The notes beneath the pieces were generated by a model that saw nothing but the letters and a program-made list of their open reading frames with translations, made no database searches and was not told the DNA's origin. Shown piece after piece: positions 1-7,199 of a DNA stretch of 21,253 nucleotides. Numbering within the stretch: the stretch's first letter is position 1; every line of letters begins with the position of its first letter. Source of the stretch: Micrococcales bacterium UBA3913. GTDB taxonomy: Bacteria > Actinomycetota > Actinomycetes > Actinomycetales > Microbacteriaceae. The stretch is from positions 1-21,253 of the forward strand of contig DGEZ01000019.1 in assembly GCA_002391425.1 (NCBI GenBank), read 5' to 3'. The position numbers were made by a program, and so were the translations under genes.

Positions 1-22
1 GTCAGATGTGTATAAGAGACAG
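1..22. other. Nextera (Tn5 transposase) sequencing adapter remnant
   Basis: Positions 4-22 read AGATGTGTATAAGAGACAG, the 19-bp Tn5 mosaic end used in Nextera libraries. The preceding GTC matches the read-1 adapter tail. This is untrimmed adapter joined to the contig, not genomic DNA. Genomic sequence starts at 23. Confidence 0.97.
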
Positions 23-468
23 GTTTCGTGCTGTGGCTGACGTTGACGCCAGCGCCCTTTGACTCGACGACCAGTACCGGAATTTTACGTCTCGTGCAGC
101 TCTTCAGCCGCCACGAATCCACCGCCTGGATCACGTTCAGTGTCCTGGAGCGCGGCGCTAATGTCGCGTTATTCGTTCCCGTCGGCGGGCTCTTTCTGCT
201 GTTGTCCGGTCATCGCTGGTGGCCTTTGGCACTACTTGCCGGGGTCCTGCTCAGTGCGGGCATCGAGTTCGTCCAGGGCACCTATTTACCTACCCGAGTC
301 GCTGACGTCGCCGATGTCGTCATGAACAGTATCGGAACTCTCATCGGCATTGTCATTGTCGCCATCGCGACATGGGGCGTGGAGCGGCGCCACCGGATCA
401 TCCAGCGCCAAGCCGCGCAACTCCAGGCAGCGCGCGAAGAAATCGCTCGGCTATCTCAGCGCAGCTAG
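23..468 (+). CDS. VanZ-family membrane protein, 5' end missing
   Basis: The family is named after the teicoplanin-resistance protein VanZ, but most members have no known function. The last 146 residues (from 28) show the family pattern: a segment beginning FVPVGG and a helix ending in GIEFVQG, followed by RVADVADVVMNSIGTLIG, the typical RxxDxxDvxxNxxGxxxG block. A final hydrophobic helix runs to about residue 116 (from 28), then a charged, Gln/Ala/Arg-rich tail that may form a short coiled coil. The frame is open to the adapter junction (TTC at 25-27 precedes GTG at 28), there is no ribosome binding site, and the visible sequence starts inside a hydrophobic helix. The GTG is therefore most likely an internal valine and the first helix is lost beyond the contig end. 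It converges on the DUF2892 gene. Family assignment is firm; resistance to glycopeptides should not be inferred. Confidence 0.85.
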
Positions 469-487
469 AGGTCACCCCAGAGGCGGT

Positions 488-519
488 CGCCCGAGTGTCA
501 TCTCGACGCCCGAGTGTCA
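488..519. repeat. 13-bp direct repeat at the 3' end of the DUF2892 gene
   Basis: CGCCCGAGTGTCA occurs at 488-500 and 507-519, period 19. One copy contains the stop codon of the DUF2892 gene (498-500, minus strand) and the other encodes its last residues in another phase. It looks like a small tandem duplication that shifted the stop. Confidence 0.8.
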
Positions 520-818
520 CCGCGGCGGCGGATGAGCCGTACGGCATCTGTGGGGCAGTATCCAGTAATTGCCCCCACGATCATGCACGCAGAGCAGATC
601 CCCGCCGGTATCGCGCACAGCACATTGATTCCGCTGAACGCAACGGCAGCGAGAAACACACCCACGACGCCTCGACCAATCCTCTCCATCGGCGTGGTCG
701 CACAGCGTGCGCGAGACGGTTTCTGCTGCGCATCTGTTTCGCTGGTGGCTCGCTCGTTGGTCGTCGCAGGAATAGTCGGCTGTTGCAGTACCCATGCATC
801 CTCCCGGCGTGTGTGCAT
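498..818 (-). CDS. Small DUF2892 (YgaP-type membrane domain) protein
   Basis: A 106-residue protein. Residues 1-43 are polar and look disordered. From MERIGRG (residue 44) follows a compact hydrophobic region of two helices with the family signature GAITGYCP, then a basic tail. DUF2892 domains occur alone or fused to rhodanese domains (as in YgaP) and are often found with sulfur-transfer or thiol-stress genes. The membrane part has four cysteines, the last in the GYCP motif. The ATG at 818 is chosen because AAAGGGG (830-824) lies 5 nt upstream; the open frame extends to a GTG at 845 without such support, and ATG at 689 would give only the domain. A promoter with an overlapping CsoR-type palindrome lies just upstream (851-869). 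No rhodanese or persulfide dioxygenase gene is next to it, so a sulfur role is inference. Family call is moderately sure because the domain is short. Confidence 0.7.
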   Translation of the reverse strand: MHTRREDAWVLQQPTIPATTNERATSETDAQQKPSRARCATTPMERIGRGVVGVFLAAVAFSGINVLCAIPAGICSACMIVGAITGYCPTDAVRLIRRRGDTRASR

Positions 819-850
819 CTCGTCCCCTTTCGCGCCATGTACCACGGATC

Positions 851-856
851 ACTATA
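851..856 (-). promoter_or_regulatory. -10 box of the DUF2892 gene
   Basis: TATAGT on the minus strand, about 33 nt upstream of the ATG at 818, giving a predicted leader of roughly 25 nt that contains the ribosome binding site. The -35 region about 17 nt further upstream is poor. The first half of the box overlaps the palindrome at 854-869. Confidence 0.5.
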
Positions 857-869
857 CCCCATGGGGTAT
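854..869. promoter_or_regulatory. Perfect 16-bp palindrome, candidate CsoR/CstR-family operator
   Basis: ATACCCCATGGGGTAT is a perfect inverted repeat with no spacer. ATA, a C run, a G run and TAT is the form of operators bound by CsoR-family repressors (copper sensor CsoR, persulfide sensor CstR). It lies in the spacer and -10 box of the DUF2892 promoter, where a bound repressor would block transcription. DUF2892 proteins are known members of CstR-type regulons in other bacteria. The regulator gene is not in the window. Confidence 0.55.
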
Positions 870-933
870 TACGGCTTTGCCGCACGATATCCTGGTCGCG
901 CACATCCCACAACGTCAGGCGAAGGAGACTCTC

Positions 934-1419
934 GTGGACAGCAGCTTCGACATTGTCAGCAAGGTGGACTTGCAGGAGGCGGACAACGCCCTCAACCAGG
1001 CGCGCAAAGAAGTCGAACAACGCTATGACTTCAAGGGCACGAACCCGCACATCGCCTGGTCCGGGGATGCGGTCATGATCAGCGCGAACAGTAAGGATCG
1101 TGCCGCAGCGATTCTGGATGTTTTCCAGAGCAAGCTCATCAAGCGCGGTATTTCGCTGAAGAGTCTTCACTCTGGAGAGCCGTACGCGAGCGGGAAGGAG
1201 TATCGCATCGAGTCCACCATCGCGCAGGGGATTGCGCAGGACACTGCGAAGAGGATCAGCAAGCTCGTGCGCGATGAGGGCCCCAAAGGAGTGAAAGTCC
1301 AAATTCAGGGCGACGAACTCCGAGTCTCCTCCAAGAGCCGGGATGCGCTGCAGGAGGTCATTCGACTGCTCACCGCCGCGGATTTCGACACGGACCTGCA
1401 GTTCGTCAATTACCGGTGA
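934..1419 (+). CDS. YajQ-family (UPF0234) nucleotide-binding protein
   Basis: A 161-residue cytosolic protein that matches the YajQ family along its whole length (usual length about 160-165). It begins DSSFDIVSKVD, followed by NALNQARKEVEQRYDFKG, both hallmarks of the family, and ends with FDTDLQFVNYR, the conserved C-terminus. Family members have two ferredoxin-like domains and bind nucleotides; some bind cyclic di-GMP (shown in Xanthomonas), but the role in actinobacteria is not settled. The start is GTG at 934 because AAGGAG (922-927) lies 6 nt upstream; the open frame continues to 514 but that extension is not family-like and lies opposite the DUF2892 gene. It stands alone, divergent from the DUF2892 gene and convergent with the membrane protein that follows. 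Confidence 0.93.
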   Translation: MDSSFDIVSKVDLQEADNALNQARKEVEQRYDFKGTNPHIAWSGDAVMISANSKDRAAAILDVFQSKLIKRGISLKSLHSGEPYASGKEYRIESTIAQGIAQDTAKRISKLVRDEGPKGVKVQIQGDELRVSSKSRDALQEVIRLLTAADFDTDLQFVNYR

Positions 1420-1462
1420 GCCACCACCTTCTGCCCAGTGCCGCCGGGAACTCGACCGACAT

Positions 1463-2395
1463 TCAGTCCTGCGCTGAGGGGCGCGCGCCGGTCCTGTAGG
1501 CCTCAGCGACAACCCGCCCGCGTTCGATTGCGGCCAGAGCTTCTGGGTCCCCCGGTTGCACCGGTCCAGGCCTGCCATCGAAAGTAGCCAGCACATCGAA
1601 GCGCGGTAGCCCGTCTGCTCCCGCAGGCAGAGGAGTCAGCCCGTCCTCAGCGAACGGCCAGGGGGTCAGGCCACCGGCGGACACCGCGGGGCCGGGCTCG
1701 GCGGAAACCTGTGCCCGAGCCGCACGAAGCTGCTTGCGATAGAACCAGTACAGGAGCGCGTACACAGCGATCACGGCGATCGTCATAATCCAGATCGCCG
1801 CCGTGATCCGCCAGTACAGGTCGAGCACGGCAAAACCGAACGACCTCTCCAGCAGCAGCGGCAGCCAGGACATCACCGCAAGAACTCCCAGGAGCACAGA
1901 AGCGACCCACCAGATGGCGTGAAGAGGCAACGACTCCCCGGACAGCTTCGCACCGACCCACGCCGCCAGCACCGGCAGGATGAAAACCACCCACACGGGG
2001 ATCAGAATCCAGAACGCCGTCCACGCATTGGAGAGGCCGTACGTGTACGCATCGAAACAGTAGTCGTTGTACAGCTCCGCACAGGCCGAATCCACGTAAT
2101 TGACCCATGTCAGCAGCACGCCGTAGGCCATGAACAGGGAATCCGCCAGCACGGCCAGCAGCAACGGGAAGGCACGGGCCCTGCTCTCGATGGCCAGTGC
2201 CCCGATGAGGGTCAGGACGAATACCGCAAAATACACCACCGTGACAACGACCTCGCCACCGTAGGTATTCATGTTCCCGGTGAAAACCGCAATGATGACG
2301 AACACGGTGACCAGGGCCAGCGCGACAATCGCGAGAATCAACGGCAACGGCAGGCGTCCCGTACGGGTCGACTCATTCGGTGTCTGCAGCGACAT
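1463..2395 (-). CDS. Six-helix membrane protein of unknown function
   Basis: I do not recognise a family. The 310-residue protein has six hydrophobic helices at about residues 16-38, 46-69, 76-99, 124-147, 157-182 and 196-219. Positive charges flank the predicted inner ends (SRARA after helix 2, RKQLRAAR after helix 6), which puts both termini in the cytoplasm. The outer loop between helices 3 and 4 holds two cysteines (105 and 113) that could form a disulfide. The last 90 residues are soluble, rich in Pro, Gly and Ala, with a near-repeat GLTPWPF/GLTPLPA. The start is the ATG at 2395, preceded by GAAAGG about 9 nt upstream; the frame is open further to 2722 but that part overlaps the fprA gene and is a shadow. 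It lies 73 bp downstream of fprA on the same strand and could be read from the same transcript. Confidence 0.8.
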   Translation of the reverse strand: MSLQTPNESTRTGRLPLPLILAIVALALVTVFVIIAVFTGNMNTYGGEVVVTVVYFAVFVLTLIGALAIESRARAFPLLLAVLADSLFMAYGVLLTWVNYVDSACAELYNDYCFDAYTYGLSNAWTAFWILIPVWVVFILPVLAAWVGAKLSGESLPLHAIWWVASVLLGVLAVMSWLPLLLERSFGFAVLDLYWRITAAIWIMTIAVIAVYALLYWFYRKQLRAARAQVSAEPGPAVSAGGLTPWPFAEDGLTPLPAGADGLPRFDVLATFDGRPGPVQPGDPEALAAIERGRVVAEAYRTGARPSAQD

Positions 2396-2468
2396 GTGCG
2401 GGCCCCTTTCCAAGCAGTTCACCACAGATCCTAGCCGGGCGGTCCTGCCCTGCGACAGCGAAGCGGCG

Positions 2469-3875
2469 TCAGCGCACCGGTGCATCCTGCTCCGCACGGG
2501 ACACGCGAACCATCTGCTCGCGATCCACGACCTTGACTCGCTCGCGGCCGCGCGGTTGCCCGAGGGACTTCTCGTGCGCATCCAAACGATGCCACCCCTC
2601 CAAGTCCGTGTACTCCACGCCTCGCTCATCGAGCAGGGAGAGCACAGACTCCTCGGAAGGGTTCTCGGGTGTCCACTGGTTGCCGCGATCCTGGAGCAAG
2701 TTCTGCACGGTCTCCAGCGCATCCGACTTCGTGGAGCCGATCAACCCCACCGGACCGCGCTTGATCCATCCCGTCACGTACATTCCGGGGGTGGGCTGCC
2801 CCTGCGCATCCAGCACGCGTCCCCCGGCATTCGGGAAGACACCGCGATCGTCGTTGAACGGCACCCCGTCGACGGGGGAACCGAAGTACCCGATGGCACG
2901 GTACACCTGCCCGACCGGGTACTCCTCGAACACGCCGGAGCCGCGCACGCCGCCGTCGCCGGTCGGCTCGGTACGCTCCACGCGGAGCGCGGTCACGCCG
3001 GTGGTGTCGTCGCCGAGAACAGCGACCGGCCGTGCGTAGAAGTGCAGGTGGATGCGGTGGCTGGCCGACCCGGGTTCCCTGTCCAGCCAGGACTGGTAGA
3101 TCCGGGCAATGACCTTCTTCTGGTTGTTGCTCTGGATCTCGTCACGGGACTGCGCATCGTATGCGAAATCACGTGCGTCGAGCACCATGTCCACATCCGG
3201 GACCTCGCCCAGCTCACGCAACTCCAGGGGGGTGAACTTCGACTGGGCCGGTCCGCGACGGCCGAAGACGTGCACATCCGTGACGGCGGACTTCGCAAGA
3301 CCCTCGTACACATTGTCTGGGATGTCGGTGGACAGCATGTCCCGCGCGTGCTTGGCCAGCACCCGCGCCACATCCAGGGCGACGTTGCCGTTGCCGAGCA
3401 CGGCGACCGATGAGGCCGTCAATGGCCACTCACGCGGGACGTCCGGATGCCCGTCGTACCAGTTCACGAAATCGGCCGCTCCGAACGACCCGGGCAGGTC
3501 GATCCCCGGGATATCCAACGAGGCATCCCGAATCGCTCCGGTCGCGAAGATCACCGCGTGGTAGTGCCGCTTCAGGTCATCCAAGGTGATGTCCGTGCCG
3601 TAGTCGACGTTTCCGAACACGCGGATGTCGCCCCGGTCCAGTACATTCCGCAACGCGTCGATGATGGCCCGGATACGGGGATGGTCGGGAGCGACCCCAT
3701 ACCGCACCAGCCCGTACGGGGCGGGCAGGCGCTCGAACAGGTCGATGGACACGGGCTGGTCCTCAGGCGCATGTTTGAGCAGCAGGTCTGCCGCGTAGAT
3801 ACCCGCAGGCCCTGCGCCCACCACCGCGACGCGCAACGTCGAACGTGCGCCCGCATCCCTCATTGCCACACCCAT
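2469..3875 (-). CDS. fprA: FprA-type ferredoxin/flavodoxin-NADP+ reductase
   Basis: This flavoprotein moves electrons between NADPH and ferredoxin in the cytosol, and belongs to the adrenodoxin-reductase-like family (FprA of Mycobacterium). In 468 residues it shows the FAD-binding GAGPAG (residues 20-25), the family block APYGLVRYGVAPDHP, the NADP-binding GNGNVALD, GRRGPAQSKFTPLEL, and near the end TGWIKRGPVGLIGSTKSDA, which closes the FAD site. Length and motif order are normal. Start choice is uncertain: GGAAGG (3893-3888) is 12 nt from the ATG used here (3875), 6 nt from a GTG at 3881, and directly abuts a TTG at 3887; another ATG is at 3863. All alternatives give the same domain. A candidate promoter overlapping an iron box lies 110-130 bp upstream. 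The six-helix membrane gene follows downstream. No ferredoxin gene is adjacent. Confidence 0.95.
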   Translation of the reverse strand: MGVAMRDAGARSTLRVAVVGAGPAGIYAADLLLKHAPEDQPVSIDLFERLPAPYGLVRYGVAPDHPRIRAIIDALRNVLDRGDIRVFGNVDYGTDITLDDLKRHYHAVIFATGAIRDASLDIPGIDLPGSFGAADFVNWYDGHPDVPREWPLTASSVAVLGNGNVALDVARVLAKHARDMLSTDIPDNVYEGLAKSAVTDVHVFGRRGPAQSKFTPLELRELGEVPDVDMVLDARDFAYDAQSRDEIQSNNQKKVIARIYQSWLDREPGSASHRIHLHFYARPVAVLGDDTTGVTALRVERTEPTGDGGVRGSGVFEEYPVGQVYRAIGYFGSPVDGVPFNDDRGVFPNAGGRVLDAQGQPTPGMYVTGWIKRGPVGLIGSTKSDALETVQNLLQDRGNQWTPENPSEESVLSLLDERGVEYTDLEGWHRLDAHEKSLGQPRGRERVKVVDREQMVRVSRAEQDAPVR

Positions 3876-3962
3876 GACCACACACAACCTTCCTCACACC
3901 ACGAACCTGTCAGCACGGGAGCACCCACGGACCCTGTCGCGCCGACTGCACCAGTCGATCCT

Positions 3963-3992
3963 AGTAGACGTCTCTCGGGAAAACTTAGGCAA
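3963..3992 (-). promoter_or_regulatory. Candidate fprA promoter
   Basis: On the minus strand TTGCCT (3992-3987) and TCTACT (3968-3963) are separated by 18 bp; each matches four of six consensus bases. The predicted transcript has a leader of about 80 nt before fprA. The -35 box lies inside the iron box at 3985-4003. Weak boxes, so tentative. Confidence 0.35.
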
Positions 3993-4003
3993 CCCTCACC
4001 TGA
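3985..4003. promoter_or_regulatory. Candidate DtxR/IdeR iron box upstream of fprA
   Basis: TTAGGCAACCCTCACCTGA matches 13 of 19 positions of the DtxR/IdeR consensus TTAGGTTAGGCTAACCTAA. The best-kept parts are the two outer arms (TTAGG and ACCT). It overlaps the predicted -35 box of fprA, a typical place for iron-dependent repression. DtxR-type boxes are degenerate, so chance cannot be excluded. Confidence 0.4.
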
Positions 4004-4019
4004 TCAGGACGATCGCGCG

Positions 4020-5072
4020 TCAGCTCGTGCGGTTCACCAGGAAGTCGGCGAATCGCTCAAGCGCACTCCGTATCGCTCCCGCCGGCAACGGGGACAGCGC
4101 CTGCTTTGCCTCATCCGAGAGTGCGGTGGCACGTGCCAGCGTTTCCACAGTCACCGGATGGGCCGAGAGAGTCTCCAGAGCCCGGGCCACCGTGTCGTCC
4201 GAGCTCAGATCGGCTTCGATCTGGGCAAGCGTCCGTGCGTCCTCGGACGACGACTCCGCGCGTTGGCGCAGCAACAGCAGCGGGAGCGTCGGAATGCCCT
4301 CGCGCAGATCCGTCCCCGGCTGCTTGCCCAGCTCCTCCTGAGAAGACTGGACATCAATGACGTCGTCGACAAGCTGAAAAGCCACCCCGACACGCTCCCC
4401 GAACGTGCGCAACGGTTCGACGAACTCCTCGGGGCCGTTGCTCAACACCAGCCCAAACTCGGCAGCGCACGCAATCAGCGAGCCGGTCTTATCTGCGAGC
4501 ACCTGCAGATAGTGACGAATCGGGTCGTCCCCGGGCTGTGGGCCGAGAGTCTCATTCAACTGACCGGTGACCAGACGCGAGAACGTGCTCGCATGCAGGG
4601 CCATGAGAGTCGGCCGTGTGTTGGCCATCAACATATAGGCGCGTGAGGACAGCACATCACCGGCGAGAATCGCCACATTGTTTCCCCACAGGCGGTTCGC
4701 GCTGGGGACGCTGCGCCTGAGCTCGGCCTCGTCCATCACGTCGTCGTGGTACAGGGTTGCTACGTGCGTGAGCTCGAGGGCGACCGCGCCCGTGATCACC
4801 GCGTCGGTAGGCCCCTCCCCCAGCTCCGCGGCGAGCAGCGCGAGCGCCGGGCGAACACGCTTCCCCCCGGCATTCACCAGATAGGACACGACGTCGGGGT
4901 CAACCACAGAAGCCGGGGCGGCCTCACTACGCAGCTGACGCTCCACTCTTTCCAGGCCATCCTCGATACGTTGGAGCAGCCTGCGATCCGATGGGGAGAC
5001 GAAAAGGCGACGTGCGAGCCGCGAGAAGCCATGCGGCTCACCGGCCTCACGAACGTCACCTGTGCGAGCCAT
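4020..5072 (-). CDS. Long-chain polyprenyl diphosphate synthase (menaquinone side chain)
   Basis: A trans-prenyltransferase that adds isopentenyl diphosphate units to an allylic primer to make the isoprenoid tail of menaquinone. In 350 residues it has GGKRVRP (69-75), the first Asp-rich motif DDVMD (110-114) with the following RR, and the second Asp-rich motif DDVID (236-240). The residue five before the first motif is alanine, a small side chain, which in this family goes with long products (C35-C45 or so). The start is chosen at ATG 5072, 9 nt after GGAGG (5086-5082); an ATG at 5078 and in-frame starts up to 5129 are alternatives. 5078 lies 8 nt after a TAGGCT -10 box and could be used on a leaderless transcript. 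It directly follows menG on the same strand, and the pair sits in the men cluster, which fits a heptaprenyl/octaprenyl/nonaprenyl synthase for menaquinone. Exact chain length cannot be read from the sequence. Confidence 0.93.
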   Translation of the reverse strand: MARTGDVREAGEPHGFSRLARRLFVSPSDRRLLQRIEDGLERVERQLRSEAAPASVVDPDVVSYLVNAGGKRVRPALALLAAELGEGPTDAVITGAVALELTHVATLYHDDVMDEAELRRSVPSANRLWGNNVAILAGDVLSSRAYMLMANTRPTLMALHASTFSRLVTGQLNETLGPQPGDDPIRHYLQVLADKTGSLIACAAEFGLVLSNGPEEFVEPLRTFGERVGVAFQLVDDVIDVQSSQEELGKQPGTDLREGIPTLPLLLLRQRAESSSEDARTLAQIEADLSSDDTVARALETLSAHPVTVETLARATALSDEAKQALSPLPAGAIRSALERFADFLVNRTS

Positions 5073-5086
5073 AATCATCGCCCTCC

Positions 5087-5092
5087 AGCCTA
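5087..5092 (-). promoter_or_regulatory. -10-like box before the polyprenyl synthase gene
   Basis: TAGGCT on the minus strand, 8 nt before the ATG at 5078. The same hexamer at the same 8-nt distance precedes the phosphatase gene (18367). It could make an internal promoter downstream of menG. Confidence 0.4.
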
Positions 5093-5129
5093 ACCGAGTA
5101 CCTTCCGCGAATGCGAGGCGCATCCACAC

Positions 5130-5828
5130 TCACTGCGCCTTGCGGGCGCGGTGCACAGCCACAATACCGAGGGTGAGATTTCGATACTCGACACCCGTCC
5201 ATCCCGCAGCGCGCATCCACAGCGCGAGCTCACGCTGAGCCGGCCAATTCAGGATGCTCTCTACCAGGTACTCGTAGGCTGCAGGGTCTGAGCTGAACAG
5301 CCGAGCTACCCGCGGAAGCACCTGACGCAGGTAGAACCCGTACAGCCGCCGGAATGGCCGCACATACGGGTGCGAGAACTCGCAAACAACGATACGACCA
5401 CCCGGCTTGGTGACGCGCAGGAGTTCCGCGAGGGCAACCTGCGGGCGCTCCACATTGCGCAACCCGAACGAGATCGTCACCGCATCGAAACTCTCGTCGT
5501 CGAAGGGCAACGCCATCGCGTCGGCTGTCACGAACTCCAGTTCGGGGTGCCGGACACGGCCCACCGCGAGCATCCCCTCCGAGAAGTCCGCCGCGACAAC
5601 CTCCACCCCAGAACGTGCCAGCGGCACGCTTGAGGCGCCCGTCCCCGCTGCCAGATCCAGCACCCGCTCTCCGGCGACCGGGTTCACCGCCGCCGTGACG
5701 GCGCGGCGCCAGAGAGCATCCTGGCCCAACGAGATCAACGCATTCGTGCGATCGTAACGGGCGGCGACGTCGTCAAACATCGCCGCAACGTCCCCGGGAT
5801 TCTTCGACAGATTCGCTTTGCGCACCAT
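5130..5828 (-). CDS. menG: Demethylmenaquinone methyltransferase MenG (UbiE family)
   Basis: Last step of menaquinone synthesis: S-adenosylmethionine-dependent C-methylation of demethylmenaquinol at the membrane surface. The 232-residue protein has the Rossmann methyltransferase motif LDLAAGTGASS, the acidic strand end VVAADFSEGML, and the UbiE/COQ5 signatures ARYDRTNALISLGQDALWRR near the N-terminus, ISFGLRNVERP and KPGGRIVVCEFSHP in the middle. Length is normal for actinobacterial MenG. The ATG at 5828 is listed, but the -10 box TAAACT (5837-5832) is exactly 6 nt from the next codon, GTG at 5825, with no ribosome binding site, so a leaderless start at 5825 is more likely. It is the first gene of a two-gene unit with the polyprenyl synthase and is divergent from menF. 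Confidence 0.95.
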   Translation of the reverse strand: MVRKANLSKNPGDVAAMFDDVAARYDRTNALISLGQDALWRRAVTAAVNPVAGERVLDLAAGTGASSVPLARSGVEVVAADFSEGMLAVGRVRHPELEFVTADAMALPFDDESFDAVTISFGLRNVERPQVALAELLRVTKPGGRIVVCEFSHPYVRPFRRLYGFYLRQVLPRVARLFSSDPAAYEYLVESILNWPAQRELALWMRAAGWTGVEYRNLTLGIVAVHRARKAQ

Positions 5829-5920
5829 ACGAGTTTACGCACCGACGTCCCGAAAAAAGTGCCGCTGGCGTAAAGTGAACCGGTACCGACCGAACCCGGT
5901 ACCGACCGAGGAAAAGACAG
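5829..5920. promoter_or_regulatory. Divergent menG/menF promoter region
   Basis: Minus strand: TAAACT at 5837-5832 is the likely menG -10 box. Plus strand: TAAAGT at 5871-5876 is the likely menF -10 box, giving a leader of about 38 nt with GAGG at 5908-5911 as ribosome binding site. The two boxes lie in a 7-bp inverted repeat (TTTACGC/GCGTAAA). No good -35 boxes are visible. Confidence 0.5.
5880..5909 (+). repeat. Two 14-bp direct repeats in the menF leader
   Basis: CCGGTACCGACCGA occurs at 5880-5893 and 5896-5909, period 16, exact. The pair starts at about the predicted menF transcription start and ends just before the start codon, overlapping the ribosome binding site. It may be a protein-binding site or a simple local duplication. 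Confidence 0.85.
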
Positions 5921-7171
5921 GTGACAGCACAGACACTCCCCCAGCTTTACGCACACACCCAACCCGTGACCGGCGCCGTGAAGCCGCTGGCCTACCTGGA
6001 TCGCTCCGACAGCATGCTGTGGTGGCGCAAGGGACAGGGGATGGTCGCCCGGGGCTGTGCCCTCCGCCTCGACTATGCCGGCCCTGATCGGATCACCACC
6101 GCGGCGGCGGATTGGCGCCGCATCCTCACCACCGCGCAGATCTCTGACCCCCTGCGCAAGGTGGGCACCGGACTCGTCGCGTTCGGCACATTCACGTTCT
6201 CGCGCACATCCACGGTGGCCAGCAGCCTGATCGTGCCGCGCACCATCGTGGGGAGACGCGACGGCACGACCTGGGTCACCCGCATCTGGCAGGAGGGCGA
6301 GCCACCGCCCGCTTTCGGCGAGCCGGAACCGGCCGAGCCTCTCGGCCAGGAGGTGCGCATCCACTTCAGCCCCGGCGTCATGGGGCCCGAACGTTATGAG
6401 GACGCCATCCGGGAGGGGTTGGCGCGCATCCAGGCAGACGAAGAGCTGCACAAGCTCGTCCTCGCCCGAGACGTGCACGCGCACTTCCCTGTCGATGCCG
6501 ACCTGCGCCCCATCATTCGGTCGCTGGCGCTCACCTACCCCGACTGCTGGACATTCGCCGTCGACGGTCTGCTGGGGACCAGCCCGGAGACCCTGGTCGC
6601 CGTCACCTCTGGAGTAGCCTCCTCGCGTGTGCTCGCCGGGAGCGCCGCGCGTGGTGCGGACCGGGAGGCCGACGACGACGCCGCCATCACACTGGCCTCC
6701 TCCCACAAGGAACTCGACGAACACGAGCTGGCCGTACGCACGGTTGCCGAATCTTTCCGAGACTTCGCTACGGGGGTAACCGCCAGCGATTACCCGTTCG
6801 CGCTCAAGCTCCCCAACCTGTGGCACCTGGCCAGCGAAGTGGGCGGCCGACTGCGCGAGAACATGACAGCCCTGGATGCTGTCGCCGCCCTGCACCCCAC
6901 AGGGGCCGTCGCCGGGTCACCGCGACGCGCCGCCGCGCGAATCCTCACCGAGATCGAGGGGTTCGACCGCGGCCGGTATTCGGGACCCGTAGGCTGGATC
7001 GGATCCACTGGGGATTCCGAGTGGGCTGTGGCTTTGCGCTGTGCGCAGGTGGAGGTCTCGGGCGATGTCACCGCCTGGGCGGGCTGCGGCATCGTCCCGG
7101 AGTCGATCCCCAGCAAGGAGCTCGAGGAGACCCGCCTGAAACTCCGGCCCATCAAGGATGCGTTCGCCTGA
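5921..7171 (+). CDS. menF: Isochorismate synthase MenF
   Basis: Converts chorismate to isochorismate, the entry step of menaquinone synthesis (a siderophore-type isochorismate synthase would look similar). The 416-residue protein has the chorismate-binding fold: HKLVLARD with the lysine that serves as general base, GTSPETLV, LAGSAARG, the HPTGAVAGSP block, RGRYSGPVGW, and the C-terminal GCGIVPESIPSKELEETRLK. The N-terminal third is the usual variable part. The start is GTG at 5921, with GAGG (5908-5911) 9 nt upstream. It stands alone, divergent from menG and convergent with menD; the surrounding men genes make the menaquinone role the natural reading. The leader carries two 14-bp repeats. Confidence 0.94.
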   Translation: MTAQTLPQLYAHTQPVTGAVKPLAYLDRSDSMLWWRKGQGMVARGCALRLDYAGPDRITTAAADWRRILTTAQISDPLRKVGTGLVAFGTFTFSRTSTVASSLIVPRTIVGRRDGTTWVTRIWQEGEPPPAFGEPEPAEPLGQEVRIHFSPGVMGPERYEDAIREGLARIQADEELHKLVLARDVHAHFPVDADLRPIIRSLALTYPDCWTFAVDGLLGTSPETLVAVTSGVASSRVLAGSAARGADREADDDAAITLASSHKELDEHELAVRTVAESFRDFATGVTASDYPFALKLPNLWHLASEVGGRLRENMTALDAVAALHPTGAVAGSPRRAAARILTEIEGFDRGRYSGPVGWIGSTGDSEWAVALRCAQVEVSGDVTAWAGCGIVPESIPSKELEETRLKLRPIKDAFA

Positions 7172-7199
7172 GGTACGGGCCGCTATGCCCCCCCCGCGA

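Noticed and set aside
1..22. Transposon end at the left edge
   Set aside because: The mosaic end is the engineered Tn5 sequence of a sequencing kit, not a natural element; no transposase gene follows.
514..933. Long open frame upstream of and in frame with yajQ
   Set aside because: It lies opposite the DUF2892 gene, is not YajQ-like, and GTG 934 has a good ribosome binding site.
2396..2722. N-terminal extension of the six-helix membrane protein
   Set aside because: Overlaps the fprA coding sequence, Arg/Ser/Cys-rich shadow translation; ATG 2395 has a ribosome binding site.
5087..5092. TTAGGCT near 5090, 9165 and 18378 as half iron boxes
   Set aside because: Only one arm matches the DtxR consensus; position before start codons explains them better as -10 boxes.
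5735..6895. Long minus-strand open frame of 386 codons opposite menF
   Set aside because: It is the antisense of menF and menG; both real genes have full family motifs. High GC makes such shadows common.
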